From Scenedesmus sp. ARA3 (Eukaryota > Chlorophyta > Chlorophyceae > Sphaeropleales > Scenedesmaceae), in NCBI GenBank assembly GCA_004335835.1, contig RWJK01001453.1, positions 1 to 64,000 of the forward strand: a stretch of DNA of 64,000 nt. The letters are read 5' to 3'. The notes beneath the pieces were generated by a model that had not been told where the DNA came from, made no database searches, and saw only the letters and a list, made by a program, of their open reading frames with translations. Position 1 is the stretch's first letter. Each line of letters starts with the position of its first letter. Positions 11,326-24,900 of this stretch are shown piece after piece. The translations under genes were made by a program, and so were the position numbers.

Positions 11326-14300
11326 TCATTCACACTTCTTGCATGCCTCACAGACTTCATCGCTGCGCACGGGTACCATCTCATTCCATGACTCGGCATC
11401 ATCACCGCTACACATCATAATTTCAAGTGGGGGCATTGGGGTATAGGGGTACATCACAGCATGCAGCGCGGGTGCGTTCAACTCGCTGCACTGGGGTGCG
11501 CGGTGTTGGTGGATGCATGTCACTTCGATTGGCGGGTATGCCTACCCGTCATTGGTGCTGCCTGCATGCTTGTTGTCACGTGACCAGCTGTATTGTATCC
11601 TATGTGACCTGCTGGCATGCTGCTCTGTGTATGATATAATACTTTTGTTGCTGGTGGAAAGTTTCTGTGCTTTTGGAACCTGCATCTGCGGTCAGGGTTT
11701 GAATCAGGCGTGTGTGTGAATCCCGGAATGCGCATGCACACTTTACTATGCGTGTCACACCATGCGCGTAACCATTGAAACCTGCAGGCACTGCGGAGAA
11801 GTTCTGCTGCTAAGGGCTTGCGCGGAGACTTTTGCAAGCCTTGTTGCACTCGCAGGCTGCACCACTTCTGTGGCTGTTGTGCATTGTAAACATAGAGGGC
11901 ATTGAGTATGCTTGCCTGCCTGCCTGCAGCATGCTTTTGGCATTCATTCATGCCACAACCATGGCAGTGCGCTTGGTGCGGGTCACATTGCACTGGCAAC
12001 ACGCGGGGGGCGCAATTGCGCAGCAGTATGCGCTGGCGTCCCCTGTGTGCACTGTCTACCAGGTAGAGCGCTGCTCTGTTTGCCGGTAGCTGCCAAAACC
12101 TTTCAGTTTGAGGTCGAGTGTTGTTGGCTGTTTCACATCCAGATGTTGTCCTGTTATGTTATGTTATATTATGTTACATTATGTGTGTGTTACAGAGGTG
12201 TACACGCAGCATCCTCTGTGCAGCTGTGACTGCAGAGCACGCATTGGCAGCAGCCAGGGGTGCTGTGTAGGAGCAAACAGGCTAGCCACACGCACCGGAG
12301 CAGCGTTGTGTCGACTTGCAGCTCTGCGGTGTGTTGTGAGTTATTTGTGAAAGTTTGGGCTGAGTCAGCCACCTTGCTGCTGCTTCAGCGCTACCAGCAC
12401 TGCACTACTGTGCAGCGAGCTGCGAGTGCCGTTGCTGTGTACCTGCAAAGGCGGCAGCAGCAGCACCACCAGCGGCCAGACTGCAATTTCAAGTGCGGGT
12501 GCACTTCCTGTTGACGCGCTACATCTGCCAGCAATGATTGAAACAGTGAGGCATCATTGCAAGCGCATAACTGCTCCAGGTCCGTTGAATCCAAAATGTG
12601 CTGGCAAACTTCCAGCGTGCTGAGTAGTTGAGGCATGTTTCTGTTTTGCCTTTGTTCAGCAGGCATGTTGCTGCTGCAGGGCTCCGCCCAGCTCCATGTT
12701 TGGCTGTTTGGCTAATGCATGATGGTGATGACACAGTCCACTTTGGATGCTTGCTTCCCGTGGCGTGCAAGCAGTGCAGCAGCAGATGCTGTGGCAGATG
12801 CTTCTGGCATTCCGCAAGCAGCATGTGCACACACACTGCTTGCAAAGAGTTTGATGCACTGGCGTATCATAGTATCTTGCCGCTGTTCCGCAAACTCAGC
12901 AATGCTTTGAAGTGCCTTATCTTCCTGGAAACTACAAAGTAGGATGGAGGCGGATGGCTCATTGTGAGTAGTACCAGACTCAGTGTTGGTTTTGGCTTGT
13001 CCAGAGCAGATGTTGCGCCTGACACTGCCTTCTTTGTGTTGGTGATTCAATGGTACGGTGTGTGCTTTATGCAGGACAGCTAGGCAAAGGGCAACCTGTG
13101 CTTCTGCTAATTGAGTGGTGCAGTAAGCGCACCGCCACCTGTCGCTCTGTATGTGTGTGTATGTGTCGAGTGTCATTGGCAGCAGGGAGTCTGGGAGCTT
13201 TGTCAGACCTGCTTGCTGACGCATCTTGTGGCATGTGTTACAACGGCAAAATGCTGGCAGTGCTGAGTATCCAATGCCCGCCTGCTTGATGCTTGATGTC
13301 TGCGGCAGACGAGGCATCAGGGCAATGTATGTATATAGCGCAAGGCGGCAAGTCTGTGCAGTTTGCACTTGGTGCTGTTCTGCAGCATGCTGCACTGCAC
13401 ACAGCCAAATGTAGAGCTCGAGTAGCCTGCCTATTGGCCATGTTTGCTCCTTTGTCACTGTACCTGAAGTGTTTGCAACTATTAGGCTCAGAGACAACAG
13501 CAATTAGGCTCTCGGGTATTATCATGTGAAGCCTGCAGTTGTGGTGACTTGGAAGGCGGGACGAGGGCACCCGGGCAACATTTCAAGTGGTCTGCCTGTA
13601 CACAGCGCCAGCGAGTTGCTTGTGCGCTGTTGCAGCGAATTGCATGCCTCAAAGCGGCTCGTGCAAAAAAACTCTGCAGCATGTCTAGGTGGCTGGTTGG
13701 GAGGGTGGGTTGCTGGCCTGACCTGACGCTTAGGCAGTTTTGCATCGAGCCGTGACACGCGTTGTTGATGTATGCTATTACTAATACTATTTGAAGCACA
13801 TGGAATCTGTCGGTACCGGGCATCGATTGTGTTGCTGGCAGGGCATCCTTGCACCTCCAGCATAGATGCTTGTGACACAGAATCTGGCAGGTTGTGATCT
13901 TCCGAGATTCTTGCTGGCTGCCTGCGGCTGATGGGCACAGGCAGCCGCTGCGCATGCTACTGTCATCATAATACTGTCATCATAATACTGTCATCATAAT
14001 ACTGTCATCATGCTACTGTTATCACGAGCATGCATTCAGCGGCAGGCGGCAACAGCAGGCCGGCTGATTGATGCCAAAAGCCTGCTTTGCTGTGACCCGC
14101 TTGCTTGGGGTTTGTCATATGCATGTGCGGCAATTTTGCCCAGCACAGCAGCACAGTTTACGGTGCCTGCCGGCAACTTGGGAGCAAGCACAGTTGTGCT
14201 GATATAATCCTGCTGCATTTGGCGCTCTGCTGCACCTGCCTGAAGATCGATATCATTGCTGTTCTGACTTGTGTGCCAATCAGCAGTTCATGCATTGCCT

Positions 14301-15806
14301 CCGCTGCTGCACTACACAAATTCAAAACGCCGTGACCCGTCTTGCAGCCAGCTGCATTTGCATTGCTGGCATGCGCTGCTAGTTGCTGCCGGCAGTGCCC
14401 AACAGCAATCATGCATTCAGTAGACCACAAATATTATCGTGCATGCCACAACGCAGCAGGCCACCCTGCTGTCAATTTGCCTGGTTTGGTTTTGAGCCGG
14501 GCGTGGCGTGGCGTGGCATCTGTTGCACCTTCAAAACATGTTTGACCTCTTTGGAACATGTTTGACCTTCATTTGCAGGCGACCGGCAAATCGCCCGTGC
14601 TCCACACTCGTCCTCAGCATGTGTAGCAACCCATTGGCAGTGGTCAGTTCTGTATGTGGCCTTGTATGCATATTGACAGGCTAGATGCTCTGCGAGGCTG
14701 CAGTGTGATGCGTACAGGTTTAGTACATGACAGATGGCATCGTTATAAGCAGCCGGGTGTATGGTATATTTTGCTTTTTAGGGCCAGCTGCACGCCTTTC
14801 CTGTGACAGCTGCTGCTTGTTTGGCTAGCTGTTGCACAAGGACTAGTTGGGATGCTTCAGGTGTTGCTTTGCGTGGCAAAGGGCGCAGGCTGATTAGCAG
14901 CCTGATGCGTTCCCTCGGCTGTTTCTATGTTGCGCGTTGTACATGCGTTCAGGTGATGGATCAAAAGCGGCAGCAGCCAGACGATTGGTGCGGCGGCCGC
15001 TGCCTTGGAGCTTCAGAGTTGGATGCTCCGCTCCACTGCTGGCATGCTGTAGCAGCCACCAGGCAACACAGCTGCCAGGGGCAGCTGCACACTGCGGCTG
15101 ACTCCATAAACTGTTCAGGGAATGGGTTGATTCGTGATTTTAGCTGCTGGGCACCTGCTGCCAAGCATGCATCTGCATAGAAGGGTGCATGCAGCAGCAG
15201 GTTGTCTTATCACTGCAAGCCAGAGCTGTCAGTTGCCTTGCTTGATTTGAGGGCGTGTGCAGAATGCAGAGTGCACATGCAATGCGCATCTGCTGCTGCT
15301 TTTGTTTCGCTATGGTGGCCTGTGTTGACTCCTGGTTGCCGTTGCTTTTCTTGCATCATGGTGGGTGCTGCTGGCCTGGCGAGTGCCGTTACATTAGGCA
15401 GAGCAAAACCGACCGAGCGAGGTTTGGCTGTGTTTGAAGTGTGTATGTGTGTGTGGTTGCTGAGTGATCAGTCTGCAACGCTGCTGGCAGCTGCACCGCT
15501 TGCGGCGTATCCTGAAAGTGAGAACATGCAACACAACGTGCCTGTGTGGCCTCTCAATCGGGCCTTCCACACAGAGCTCGTTCGAGTGTCAGCCTGCACG
15601 TCGCCGTTGTTTTCTGGCCTTGTGCTCTTCTGATGATTCCACAGGGCAGCACGTGCAGACAAAGTTTTCATCGTCGTGGATGTGATCAGGGAGCTGCGCG
15701 CTTGGCAGGAAGCTATACTTCCTGCCAGGTGCACAGATTGCACCCTGAGGGATTGTTCTGCTGCATACAAAAGGCTTGGCGCATCTGATACGACTGGTGC
15801 GGCCAT
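11326..15806 (-). CDS. Tentative multi-exon gene with a CW-like zinc finger
   Basis: This is a set of exon-like minus-strand pieces, not a finished model. A possible start exon at 15806 reads MAAPVVSDAPSLLYAAEQSL. A helical piece lies near 14330-14240. At 13503-12712 a 263-codon frame stays open. Within it, 13251-13120 encodes F-C-R-CNTCHKMR and, after about 28 residues, DRWRCAYC. The spacing (aromatic, two residues, CxxCxKxR, then WxC) matches the CW zinc finger of chromatin proteins. The same frame continues into EDKALQSIAEFAEQRQD. A final exon ends SWNEMVPVRSDEVCEACKKC at the 11326-11328 TGA. Joins between pieces are not established; two genes or partly non-coding sequence remain possible. 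Confidence 0.35.
13957..14023. repeat. 15-bp tandem repeat
   Basis: Four to five copies of ATACTGTCATCATA occur here, with slight drift in the outer units. Confidence 0.85.
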
Positions 15807-17987
15807 GTCACGCTGTATGGGCCTGCTGTGAGAGCTTTACATGTGCGCATTCACATTGCCTGCTGCTTGCTACGGTTTGCTGTATGGCTGGTGCAAGCTC
15901 CGGTCTGCATTTCGAGAATCTTGATTGATTGTTTGCTTGGCACATGTTGCACCGGCGTGCTTCCAGATCATGCTGTGCTGATTCAGGTTTGTGTGCTCGT
16001 CGAGACCTTGTTTGTGGTGAGTTTGTTTGCTCGTCAGGACCTAGATTATGGCGCGCGCAGCGTTGTGAGCGCCTCAAGTTGTGTTTGAAACCTGGAGTTG
16101 GCTTTGTGCACCAGTAACGGCTGATACAGCGCTGGCCGCACAAGCGTGGTGTCCTGGTTTGGTGTGTTCCTCCTCACGGCTGCCTTTGATGGTCACCGGC
16201 CTTGTTTGGTTGTGCCTGTGCCATGTGCCTCTCTCACGGCTGCTTTTGACAGCTTGTTTCAGCTGCAGAATCGCCTGCTGCACTGCTTACATGCCCATCC
16301 TTTCCCCACGCGCTGTGGCAGACGCTGCGGCTGTTGTCGTGTCTTCTCCTCTCACGGCTGGCTGGCTTTCCTCTTTCACAGTTGGCAGTGACCAGCAGCT
16401 GGTGTGTGCTGCAGGATCGCCTGCTTTGTTGTATACATGCTGCTGTCGTCGACAGGCCCGGTCGTGCGTGTTGAGTCTTCACTCTCTCACAGCAGCTGCC
16501 AACAGCCAACAACAGCCTCTGCACGATGCAGGCTGTCCTGCTGCGCTGCATACTATGCAATTAGTATGTGGTGATTGTCCACAGGTTTTACGGCACATGT
16601 AGGGTTTTACCTCCCTCACGGCTGCGTCTGGCATTCACCAGTAGCATCCATCTGCAATTGCTGCAGGCTCGCCTGCTGCGCGTGCACTTGCTGCCATTTT
16701 TGCAATTTTGTTCAAGAATGGTGTGGTGTGCAATGGCATGCTGCCTGGTCAGCCTGTCGCTGGCTTCCAAATCAGGCGAAGTAGAACTTGAATACTTATG
16801 AGGATGTATTCATGTAACTGCTTCCCACAAACGAGCCTCAAACAACGTGTTGATCGTGCAGCACTGTCTGAGCCGCTGAGGTGGCAGCAGCACACCTGCG
16901 GCAGTGCCGCAACTGGGTCTCCAAAGTGAAAGCGTTTCAAAAAGGCAGCTGGACTTCTTGTGCGTGCAACAACACACAGGGGTCTCCTGGACAAGCAATG
17001 CTTGAAGGTGCACAGCTTTGCATTTTTCATGCTAGACTGTCCATCTTTACACAGAATGTAGGCCCCGGTGCACGTGCCCCAAACACTGCAGCTGAATGTA
17101 AACAGTCAGCTGGTAGGAATCTGCCTCCCTGTCAAACGCATCAAGCCACCAAAGTGTCACGTGATGGCAACAGTGGCTGTGCCTGCATACATGTGCACTC
17201 ACTGAGTGCTGGCAGCAGGCTGCTAACATTCTGTTACGAGTGCCGCGCAACAACCCAAGCCTGGTGTCCTGAGTCCAGCTTTAAAAGCAAGCCAGTCACT
17301 TCAAGCGGCGGCTGGGCACCCACATTCCAACAAGAGCAAGAAAGGAGTGACACACCCTTCATCCACCTGGTGACAACAACATCGACAGAACATCAAAGGC
17401 TGGCCAATCACGAAGGCCTGCACCAATGGGAATTATGCATGCATGCCCAGACTCAAGATCGTACACAAAGATTGTACACAGAGATCGCACACACCACTAG
17501 TGCCAGCTGCTCTGTGTCTGTCCCTGTCGCTATAGCTAGGCCACAGCTCGCACTGTGCATCACACTGTCCAGCTCTCTGTGCAGATCACTGTGCAGTGTG
17601 CAGATCACTGTCCAGATCACTGTCCAGATCTCTGTGTAGATGACTGTGCAGGCTACAGCTCACACTGTGCTGCTGTGAGCCCCGGCACCGCACCTGCGGC
17701 TGGCGCAGGGCACCACGCTCCACGCCTGCAAGCGGCATAAACACATGCCCGCAGGCGGACACAACCACCCACATGCCATGGCTGTCCGAGCATCTCTGGT
17801 GCAGCAGCACGTCCCACAGAGTGCAGGCTGCCTCCTAACACACAGTGCATAACTTGCTAGCAGCCACCTTGTGCATCTGCAGCGCAGCACATGCAGAGAT
17901 GTATCCGCGTGCAGTGCCGCGGCGTCAGTGGCGCCAGCACATGCGCCACGTATGCGTAGCATAGCAGTGACACCACTGCTGCCCCTC
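15807..17987. other. Intergenic, no supported gene
   Basis: It lies downstream of POLE3 (minus) and upstream of the tentative 11.3-15.8 kb gene. A 252-codon plus-strand frame at 16881-17639 has irregular composition, no splice edges and no recognisable motifs, so I do not call it. The CTCACGGCTG word recurs at about 16175, 16234, 16355 and 16615. Confidence 0.45.
17576..17652. repeat. Short tandem repeat (CAGATCACTGT units)
   Basis: Five to six imperfect copies of an 11-13 bp unit (CAGATCACTGTC) lie downstream of POLE3. Confidence 0.8.
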
Positions 17988-19312
17988 TTACTCTGCTTCA
18001 TCCTCACCATCTGCTTCTTGCTCAGCATCTGCCATGTCCTCATCCTCTGCTGCTGCTGCTGCTGCGGCCCCGTCCTCTTGCTGCTCGTCTGCCGCATCAG
18101 CAGCATCAGCAGGCGACTTGTCTGCAGCTGCTTTGGTGTCTGCACCTTCGCCTTCGCCAGCTGCTGCTGCTGCTGTGTCGCCATCTGGACCATCGCCAGC
18201 CTGGCCTGCTGACTTTCGCTTCCTGCTGACCTCGGCCTTTTTGTCCTTCTTCTCTTTCAAGCTCTGCTTGTAGGCTGCAAGGCAAGTTGGCGGCATTGGC
18301 ACAGAATACACACATTGTTACTATTTTGCCAGGCGGCATGCAGCAGCATCGGCAGCAAAAGCATGCGAGTAAAAGCCCACGCGTGCAACTATCCTCTCTT
18401 ACTAAAAAGCATGTGAATGAGCTGTGCATGGGGCACCTGCGCAAGATGCACACCAAACGAGGCTTGCTGCCGCAGGCCTGCAGCCTATGGCTGGCTACGC
18501 TGCTGCATCTATCGTCCTTTGGTTCGGTGTGTTACGTGCTTGGCGGTCCCTGCTCTGTGTGTGAACTCAGGGCCTGGCATCACCCTACTGAGTCTTCAGG
18601 GGATGGGCATTTGAGTGCTGCTGGTGGTGGTGCAACGGGTGGTGCTGGTGCTGGTGCTGGTGCTGGTGCTGGTGCAGCTGCGTCATACAGAGGCTGCCGA
18701 CAATGCTGCCTGCACTGCTCACGCCACTGGCTGTGTTGCTGCGACTGTTTCGCCATCACCGGTCAGCTGCTGCCGCCGCCGCCACCGCCACCATTGCTGC
18801 TGATAATGTTAACGATACTTGAGTAATACAGCCAGACATGTTTGGGTGGTGCTGCTCACCTTCATATGCCTCTCTCAGTGGTGGCAGCAGCTCAGCAAAG
18901 TCTGTCTCCTCAAGCGCTGTCAGCACATCATCTGCGCTGAGTGTGGCCCGCTTCTTGTCCTTGCACACGTCGTTTGCTGTCGCCGTCACATAACTAATGA
19001 ACACCTGCGGATGGCAGATTAAAGAAATGAATTGCAGTAGATGCATATGCAAGGGTGTCAGACAGCATGGCTGGTGCTGCAATGTGGTCTTGGGCTGGGC
19101 ATGGCAGAGCATAGACAGGCACAGGCAGCAACAAGGAGAGTAGTACAACTGTTGATCACCTTAGCACTCTCTCCAATTGCTAGCAGCGCCTCTTTGTTTA
19201 GCTGGATATCTGCTTTAGTGCCCTCACTGCTGCCTGCAGCAGCAGCAAGCTTCTCCTTAACTATACGCTTGATCGTGGGCTTTGGGATGTCAAGTTGCGC
19301 CTCGGAGGCCAT
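17988..19312 (-). CDS. POLE3: DNA polymerase epsilon subunit 3 (POLE3/DPB4/CHRAC17-like histone-fold protein)
   Basis: This histone-fold protein pairs with POLE4/DPB3 in the Pol epsilon holoenzyme and in CHRAC-type remodellers, binding DNA and H3-H4 in the nucleus. Three exons are seen: 19312-19160, 19004-18860 and 18274-17988. Phases agree, giving 194 aa with TAA at 17988-17990. Residues about 9-96 form the fold: IPKPTIKRIVKEKL, then NKEALLAIGESAKV, then FISYVTATANDVCKDKKRAT, then LSADDVLTALEETDFAELL. These are POLE3 signatures rather than NF-YB or DR1. The C-terminal about 75 residues are Lys-rich, then a very acidic Ala/Glu/Asp tail, as in animal and plant POLE3. The length is slightly over the usual 140-190. 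Confidence 0.95.
18637..18680. repeat. (GGTGCT)n repeat in POLE3 intron 2
   Basis: Six or more perfect GGTGCT units occur in the intron between 18860 and 18274. Confidence 0.85.
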
Positions 19313-21908
19313 GATGAAAGTGAAAGACAACAGGAAAAGGGATCAAGTTGAGCACAGCAGCGAACGTCGGATCAAAGAAGCGCAGGAGTGCAGGTAGGAG
19401 TGCAGCTAGGTGTGCAAGACAGCAGGGATGCAAAGGGTCTTGTTTTTTGAAACTAGGCTTCAACCATTAGGATTGTTATCGGCGAAGGTCTTAGAATCAC
19501 GAGCAGTGTCACAACAATATTCAAACCGGGCGCCACACTACGTGCATACGTTGCACAAGAGCTTGATAGAGCTTGAGAGGGCCGTTCATATGCCTTTTTG
19601 AAGTAGACTATACACGGTTGACCGCAAACGCCACGCAGCGGGTTGTGCATGGCCTTCAGCGATTACCATTCAGTGGCCAATGATTGGCCAGGCTGCCAAT
19701 CTCGTCCCCCAAATCCCTACGGCACATTGAGAGTGATGCAAAGAAACGATACACGATGGGTGGTTGAACAACATGCATGGCACTGCTTCACACCAGCAGC
19801 AATGGTATCATGCTGCACGGCAGGCGGTGCAATCAAATCCAGTTCAAATCAAGCACAACACGGCATGAGCAGCCAGATGCTACAAGACGCGGTAGCTCCA
19901 CAAAAGGGTCAGGGTTGATAGGTAAGCAACAAGACGCATAAGCAGATGTGCTGCAGCTGCCACGCTACAGCGTATCAGAGAACACAGCCAGGCCACAAAG
20001 CTGAGTCAGCAGTCGAGACTGACGCTTCAACTTGAAGGGGCAAGGCAATGTCGAATCCGTGCAATGCCCACTTCAAATCCTGTACAAGGTGTGCACATTT
20101 TGACTTGTCAGGGTTGTGCTGCATGCACGTGTTGAGCCAGCATGCAAGCAGGTTGCATGCACTATGCATGCATGCAACATGCACGGCCATTCCCACAACC
20201 CCTTGTGCAGTACTAGTGTGTCATCCTCTGTTGCATGAGCGCCTGGTGAAAAGTCGACAAGAAAAAACACAGAAGAGCCGAGCACACCAGGCAGCTGGCG
20301 TTCAGCTCAACACCTAGCCCATGCAGCAATTGTGCAATGCCTGCGATACACGTGCAAGCAACACAGCCCAAGCATACAGTCGCGCTGAAGCGCTGCTGCG
20401 CTTTCTACAGTGTCCCCATCCTCCAGCCGCATACACATACATCACTCGTTCGACAGTGCTCATGAAGGGACCACCGTGGCTGTAACAGCCACAAAACTGC
20501 GCGGCAACAGCCGCAACCCACATGACTATATGACTAGCCTTGGCGGCTCAGATCTTCGCACACCACGCAGCAGCTGCAAGCACCAGCTGCAGCTGCAACT
20601 GCCGCTCTAACTCACCGCCATCTAGCCGCTGCTGCGCCTACTGGCTGCAATTTACACAGCACGACGCATTCACACGCCAGCCACTAGCACACAGTGGGTT
20701 ATGTCCACCAGTGGTGGTGGCTTGCCTGCTTGCATGCAACTTTATGCAAGCACACAGCTGACATTCACTGCAACAGACACCCAATCGGGACGCTGGGAGT
20801 CATGCAGGTGTCCTACCTGCAGTAGATGAGTACTGCCATTATGAGTTCCACAGGGACCACCTGGGACGGGCATAAACAGAGCAGCACAGCCACCAAGCAA
20901 GCACCTACGCAACACGCACACTCTGCCGTGGTTCCACTGCTGTCAAGTCTTGCACCAATGCCCTCGCTACCAGGCGATGCCCAGCCGATGCAATGCTGCA
21001 CAAAAGCGGCGCTGCACACACCGCTGCGCGGACCAGGAAAGCTGCAGTCACGCCACTCACAAGCGAAACAGCCACATCCTGGCAATGCGCAAGCCACCCA
21101 CACGCAGCAAGCTGCAATTGCCGGCTCCACACAGAGCGCACGGCAGGCACCACTGCACACATCGCGCAAAGCCCACTGCAGTACAGCAGCGAAGTGCACG
21201 CAGTGCCACAGGGCAACACAACAGAGGGCCTTGTCAGCTGCATCGCTATCATAGATGATGATCATCCCGCTTGCATGCATTTGAGGCAATCTCTATGTTA
21301 TCCACAGCACAACAAGTTCTTGCAGGCATGCAGCGCTCACATGTTGGCTGCTGGTGACCATACAGCACTGGCAAGCAGGCGGCTACGCACCAGGCCTGAG
21401 GCGTAGCGATCGCGCACACTTTGGGTGCAGCAGCTGTACATGCTACCGGCACGAATCTGCATGCCACATACAAGCAGTGCAGCAGTCATCCTTGCTGCTG
21501 CAAGCAAACAGCAGCCACTAGCTGCGGGTCTCGCCACATGCGGCAGACGCCTGAAAACCACACACAAGAATGAACAATCGACGCGATTACGAAGCATGCA
21601 GTACGTAGGTCAGCGCTGCTTGCTGACGCCTGGACTGAGCGCTGCGAAAAGCTGCCACATGACATGCAAACATTGGCAGTTCAAACATGTCATAGAGCCA
21701 ACACACATAACACAACATACCCAAGGTCAAGCAAGCAATCCCACTTGCACATGTTACAAGCCCAACACACTGCAGCACAGCTGCTGCTGCTGCTATTCTT
21801 ATCCTTGCTCAGCAAGTGCGGTCATTCAAAACACCCTTGCCAGCCCAACCAACCCACCAACCCAACCCACACCACCACACATGCTTGCAGCCCTCAGCCC
21901 TGCAGCTG
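19313..21908. other. Intergenic between POLE3 promoter and 3' end of the giant STAND gene
   Basis: This stretch holds the POLE3 upstream region and the 3' untranslated flank of the gene ending at 21909. I see no exon-like segment. TGCATGCA-rich words occur near 20115-20190. Confidence 0.5.
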
Positions 21909-24900
21909 TCACTGCTGCTGCTGCTGCTCGGCCTCGTGCGCAAGCTCGCTGCTGCTGCGGGACCGCGGCAGGCCTGTCCTGCCCAGCGAGCCTGCAGAGC
22001 CAGCCGCAGCAGCATGTGCCGCAACGCCTTCAAGGTTACTGAAGCTGTTGCTGCGCCGCCCCTCCCAGTACTGCCCTCCCCCGGGAGCGATGAAGCTGCG
22101 GGAGAAGCTGCCAGCACCCCTGCTGCCGCCAGGCTGCTGGTTGGATGAGCCCACTCCGCTGCTTGTTGCCATGTTGCTGGCGTTGCCTCCATAATCAGGA
22201 GGTGCAGCCCACATGTCGTAATCTTCACTGCCCGGCGGCGGCTGCTCGTGCTGCTGCAGCAGCTGCTGCTGCTGCTGCTGGAGCTGCTGCTGCAGCTGCT
22301 GCAGCCCGTACGCGTCCATGCCCTGTGCGGCAGCGTAGTACTCGTGCTGCAGCTGCTGCAGCTGCTGCTGCTGCTGCTGCCAGCCTGCGGCCGCCGCTGC
22401 AGGGTGGTGGCTGGGGAAGCTCGGGTGTGCCATCTGCTGCTGCTGCTGCAGCTGCTGCAGCTCCATCCTTGACAGTGGCCCACTGCCAGCAAACCCGGAA
22501 TGGCCCCGCATTGCAGGGCCGTTGCCTGCTGCTGCTGCTGCCATGCTAGGATGCATGCCTGCGCCTGCCATGGGTCGGCCCAGCGGCCCAGAGTAGCCAA
22601 CTGCAGGCTGGCCCACAAAGCCGCTGCCAGGAGTGCGCATGCCACCCAGGGGGCCCGAGGCACTGCCAGCAGCAGCGCCCCCCGGCTGCATGCCACCTCG
22701 CCACGCAACAGCAGGGCCTGCTGCTGCAACGCCCATCGGCGGGTACATCTGGCGGCCCGGGGCGCGGCCAGGCATCTGCTGCTGCTGCTGCATGGCGAGC
22801 TGCTGCATTGCGAGCTGCTGCTGCAGCGCTTGCTGCTGCCCCTGCGCACCAGGCCAGCCAACATGCTGCTGCTGCATGTGTGGCGGCCCTGCAGTATGGC
22901 TTGGTGTGCCAGACAGCATCTCAGGCTCCTCATAGCTGCGCTGGCTATGCAGCCTGTGCTGCTGCTGCTGCTGCCTGCTGCCAGGTCCTACACCGCTGCC
23001 GCTGCTGACGCGCTTGCCGAACCCTGGCGACCCCGGCCGCTGCTGCTGCTGCTGCTGCGCAGGGCGTGCAGCGCCCATGTGTGCTGCCATTGCAGCCGCA
23101 ACTTGCGCTTCTTGGTTGTCCGAGGCTCCTCGTGACAGCGCAGGCTTTGATGACAAGCTGCTGCTGGCAGATGGGCTGGACGGGATGTAGCTGCTGCCAG
23201 TGTGCATGCTGCTCTGCGGGGAAGGACCCGTCAGGATCTGCGGCAGACCATAGCCTGTTTGCTGCTGCTGCTGCTGCCCAGGTGCAGCTGCGGCAGCTGC
23301 TGCTGAGCTGTCCAGCACCTGCTCTAGCACGCCACCCCGAGGCATCTGCATGTGCTGCTGCTGCTGCTGCTGCATGGTGCTGGTTGGGCTGCTGATGCTC
23401 ATTGTGCTGGCACTGCTGGTAGCTGGCTGCAGCGGGTAGCCTGCTGGGTTAGGGTACCCTGCCGCTGCACCACCAAAGCCTTGCTGCTGCTGCTGCTGGT
23501 AGTATTGCGGCTGTGCCGGCGTGCGCTGCTGCTGCGGCATAGGCAGCATGTTTGCTGCAGGCGACATCGGGGTACCCATGCTATGCGCCATGGACATAGC
23601 CGGCCACTGCCCCGAGTTTGCGGCCTGCTGCTCCTGCTGCTGCTGGTTCAGCAGCTGCTCGATCTCCAGCTGCTGCTTCTGCAGCTCCAGCCGCGCCGCC
23701 TGCACCTGCAGCACCTGCTGCTGCAGCAGCAGCTGCTGGTGCGTGCGCGCGGGATCCCCGGCATCCCAGCTGGCAGTTGCGCTGCCCGGCTGCGGGCCAT
23801 TGTTGAAGGACCGGTTGCGGCCGGCGCTGGGCGGGCCGCGCAGCGGCGCGAGCGCGGCGTTGCGCTGCTGCTGCTGCATGCCGAGCATGCTGCCAGCGCC
23901 GGCTGTGTGCGGGCGCGGCATTCCTGGCATGCCATACCCTGCCATGCCTGGCGACACGCGGGCCTCAGAACCCGAGTAATAATACGCCTCCAAGTTATCG
24001 GCCTCGATCGAGTCTGGCAGCATGGGTTGCGACGCGAACGAGGCGTGCGGGCTGTGCTGCGCAAAGCCCACATGGCCGAACATGGCAGCTGCAGCCGCCT
24101 CATCCATGCTGTGCATCAGCGGCGAGCGCGGCCGGCCGCCGGCAGAGCGGCCGCCAGAACTCGGCACGCGCTGCTGCTGCTGCTGCTGCTGCAAGCCGGC
24201 CATGCCCTGCCTGCCAGAGCCAGCGCCAAACATTGCCACTGCTGCTGCTGCACTCCTGGGGCTGCCCATCTCCAGCGAGTCCGCTGTCTCGTCCTCCATC
24301 TGCTGCTGGTGCTGCATTGCGGCGTGCAGCTGGTGCTTGTTCAGCTTGAACGACACGTTGCGCTTGGCGGGACGGTGGTGGCCCGACCTGCCGCTTGATG
24401 CAGCTGCAAAGCCTGTCGGCGGTGACACAGTGCTGTCGCCGCGTGCTGAGGGGCCTGCAGAAGCACTGCCAGCACCACCTGCTGCTGCTGCTGCTGCATC
24501 GCTAGGAACACCTGTTGAGCCCTGCCTTGCCATGCCGAGGGCGCTGCGTGCCTTCATTGCCATGTTTGGCTGCTCATCAGGCGCCTGCGCTGCTTGCTGC
24601 TGCTGCTGCTCAGCAGCTGCAGCGTCGGCGGCAGCCGCATGCTCCTGCTGCCCAGCCGGCAGCGACCTCGCAGAGCCAGCCGAGTAGCTGGAGATGTTGC
24701 TCGGGTGCTTCAGCAGCGTGCCAGGCGCACCCGCTGCTGCTGCCGCTGCGCCATGCCCGGCCGGCCTGCCAGGCAGCTCTGCCTGCAAGCTGCCTGCTGG
24801 CGACAGCGAGCCATACTGCTGTGCGCTGCTGGTGCCGCGCAGCTGCTGCTGCGTCGGCAGCTGCATGCTGGCTGGCAGCTGCGCTGACTGTGCACGCGCA

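Noticed and set aside
13957..14023. CRISPR-like array
   Set aside because: The unit is about 15 bp with no spacers; it is a simple tandem repeat in a eukaryotic genome.
16881..17639. 252-codon plus-strand open frame
   Set aside because: No domain, no splice edges, irregular composition, and it runs into a tandem repeat at its 3' end.
23352..24398. 348-codon plus-strand open frame inside the STAND tail exon
   Set aside because: It is the complementary reading of a Gln/Ala-repeat exon; Leu and Cys runs are what CAG repeats give on the other strand.
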